Below, one piece after another: positions 61,877 through 64,000 of a stretch of DNA of 64,000 bases; positions within the stretch are counted from its first letter, which is position 1; every line of letters starts with the position of its first letter. Below the pieces are notes generated by a model that made no database searches, was not told the DNA's origin, and saw only the letters and a list, made by a program, of their open reading frames with translations. Source of the DNA: Sinohyriopsis cumingii (taxonomy: Eukaryota; Mollusca; Bivalvia; Unionida; Unionidae); NCBI GenBank assembly GCA_028554795.2, contig CM068835.1, forward strand, positions 32,554,311 to 32,618,310, given 5' to 3'. A program made the translations under genes and the position numbers.

Positions 61877-62700
61877 GACGTTCATATTGATAAATCATAA
61901 GAATATTAAGCAAAAAATACCAAGCTAGTTTGAAATTTAAGTCTCGTGAATGGTCGCTAGTTTGAGTAGATGAAATGAATTTTGAGGTTCAACGCATTTA
62001 CGAACCCTTCAATTGACAACGACTGTTGCATTGAGCTTCTTTGAAGCACGGGAGGCATGGAACTGAAGACAGTCTCACGCACGTGTTCAAGATTGTTTTT
62101 CTTGGTCGTGTGTTGCTGTTTCTGAATATTTTAATTCATTCGATAATATGGTCCCTGCTAATGTAGGTTACTACTCCTAATTGTTTGGATATGAATTTTC
62201 AAACCATATTCAAATGTCCACAGTAGATTTTTAACGAATTAAAGTTACCGCAGAAAGTGTTTTCATCATGTTTTAGAGGTGAATGTAAAAAAAAGCCTCC
62301 CTCTTTTAAAACAAATGTAGTAAGTACGCGATAAAACTGACCAAAATGAACAGTCATAGATACCCTAAAAAATGTTACAAAAATTAGTGAAGCTTGACGA
62401 AGCTGGAATAGTTATTGGGTTTCAAAAGTCAAAGATTTTTTTATTTAGATATGGCGTTTGGATATTCGTGAATCCCACAAGACATTATGATATGCATATT
62501 TTATTGTGTCCTTTAAGCAATGCGTACAAGATCACTTATTACAAGAATGGATGTCAGACATATCGAATTGCAAGACTGCACATCTATACACACATTTTAA
62601 ACCTGAACTAAATATAGACAATAATTATAATATTAGCTGCATTTTGGTACATGAATAAGTGACAATATTATTTTTATCTTATCGGCGACTGCCACATGGA
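61877..62700. other. Intergenic AT-rich sequence
   Basis: No supported gene. The open frame at 62372-62611 lacks any recognisable feature and is probably chance. Confidence 0.5.
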
Positions 62701-62756
62701 AACTTCAAAGTGCCCATTTTCTGTATGACGATGTCTATTAAACCGTTTTCTGTATG

Positions 62757-63004
62757 CAGGGCCGAATTATCCATAGGGCAAAGTAGGCAAAGTTCCCAGT
62801 GCCCCCGAGGCTCAAGGGCCCACTATATTATCGTCTGATTTCACAGGCAGGGTCCCCGAGGTTCAAAGGGCCCCGTATATTATCGTCAGATTTCACAGGC
62901 AATGTTGTTAATAGTACTGTAACCGTATCTATGGACTTGGCAGGAAAGCTATGGGCCCCTATGTTGGCTGTGCCCAGGGCCCCCAAAGGTTTAATCCGGC
63001 CCTA
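62757..63004. mobile_element. hAT-like MITE (248 bp)
   Basis: Ends CAGGGCCGAATTATCC and (reverse complement) TAGGGCCGGATTAAAC are inverted repeats. A perfect 8-bp duplication, TCTGTATG, lies at 62749-62756 and 63005-63012, the hAT signature. Internal CCCCCGAGGCTCAAGGGCCC-type repeats. It sits inside a short tandem repeat (unit TTTTCTGTATGACGATGTCT...). Confidence 0.82.
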
Positions 63005-63012
63005 TCTGTATG

Positions 63013-63247
63013 ACGGTGTTTATAAAACCATTTTCTGTATAACTGTGTCTATAAACTATAAATGATTCTTTATCTCATATAATATGTTACACTAAAATAT
63101 GTTTAACAAATCAAATGCAGAAGCATGCAAACATTTACTCATGTATTTTGGAGAGGGTGGGAAACTATAATGTGCAGTTAAAACAAACTAAAATTTTGAC
63201 TATCAGCAGATAAAGCTTTCAAATGCGAACAAGATATATGTTACATC

Positions 63248-63288
<41 letters not shown>

Positions 63289-63425
63289 TATAATAATAAG
63301 TATAATGAGAACAAGAAGAAGAAGAATAAATGCAATAACAACTCATCCTGGAATAGTAAAGACTTCAATTAAACATATTCAGGTCAAGCAGAATACAGAA
63401 ATTCAAAGGAATACATTTTGTGATA

Positions 63426-63522
<97 letters not shown>

Positions 63523-64000
63523 AGCCCCAAATACTAAGTCCTTGGACGAGTTTATTCAAAGAAATACGTTTTATGGCAAGAATATAATTCAGTAGCAAGA
63601 TACATGTCTGTAACACCATCTACAATATATTCCCCATGCCTAATAATAATTTTCTTTTACACAAGATGACCACTTTGGGTATAGGAAATATGTACGGCTC
63701 ATTTCCCAACTTCAATCTCAGCAGTTATTTTCACTGTTGTATCGTTGGAGCCTAAACTTATATACGCCAGAACATAGGCTACATTAAAACAATTGCAGTT
63801 ATGTACGTTGCAACATTTTTGTCTTCATGAATCTGCTGATCTAGCATTATTTAAAAAGATCAGACCACAATGTATATATAGATGTTTCAGAGTACTGGAA
63901 TTAAGCACATCTCAGGAACCATTGAGGAGTTCGATATCTTCAGGGAGGATACGACTATTCAATTACATCATTTTTTATATCCTATTGCGACAGGTATAAT
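63013..64000. other. AT-rich sequence with microsatellites
   Basis: (AAT)n at about 63249-63285 and (TA)n at about 63428-63518; the latter creates a meaningless Tyr-Ile ORF. No gene supported to the window end. Confidence 0.7.
63428..63518. repeat. (TA)n microsatellite
   Basis: About 90 bp of uninterrupted TATATA. Confidence 0.97.

Noticed and set aside
63430-63530. Tyr-Ile repeat protein
   Set aside because: Translation of a (TA)n microsatellite.
1-64000. tRNA or rRNA genes
   Set aside because: I saw no A-box/B-box cloverleaf or rRNA-like stretch by eye; a tRNAscan run would settle it.

Overview
The window is invertebrate animal nuclear DNA. It is AT-rich, has spliced genes with GT-AG introns, microsatellites, a CR1/L2-like LINE, hAT-type MITEs and large Polinton/Maverick (adintovirus-type) elements. 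A lophotrochozoan such as a mollusc would fit, but the sequence does not settle the phylum.

The host framework is one plus-strand type-B carboxylesterase/cholinesterase-family gene. Its four coding exons are 1369-2040, 2469-2787, 22647-22718 and 47267-47862. The exons join in phase to 552 codons with a full Ser-Glu-His triad. The gene is spread over 46 kb because introns 2 and 3 each carry a Polinton.

Copy B (25310-45917, intron 3) is a structurally complete 20.6-kb element. It has about 326-329 bp terminal inverted repeats (TIRs) and a perfect 6-bp target duplication, ACCAAT. From left to right, nearly all on the minus strand, it carries: three left-arm genes; adenain-like protease; a small Zn-motif protein; jelly-roll capsid protein; basic core-like protein; second capsid protein; a membrane protein; integrase with chromodomain; three small virion-type proteins; packaging ATPase; a putative membrane protein; three tandem F-box-like paralogues; two BIR (IAP-like) proteins; and protein-primed DNA polymerase B. 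The right arm holds a CCHC zinc-knuckle gene (+), a coiled-coil gene (-) and a small basic gene (+). Integrase, ATPase, BIR and several small genes are open. Polymerase, protease and both capsid genes carry nonsense or 1-nt frameshift lesions, so this copy looks young but inactive.

Copy A (about 2846-19139, intron 2) is an older, related copy in the same orientation. It has lost its left end, carries a permuted segment inside the capsid gene and two large deletions. One of its genes (17350-17982) is intact although copy B's version is broken.

The most striking observation is that the arm genes of this Polinton family end in metazoan histone-type 3' stem-loops (core GGCCCTTTTCAGGGCC, ACCCA flank, purine-rich downstream element). 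There are five in copy B, two of them inside the TIRs, and three decayed ones in copy A. The central gene blocks instead end near AATAAA signals. The left-arm genes also share a promoter module next to the TATA box. Together this suggests two regulatory classes, one of them possibly tied to S phase through SLBP and U7 snRNP.

The right part (48-64 kb) holds a 43-bp minisatellite interrupted by a hAT MITE, a fossil polymerase B from a different Polinton lineage (about 52990-54330, +), a broken CR1/L2-like LINE (about 56560-60203), a 28-bp minisatellite, a second hAT-like MITE and microsatellites.
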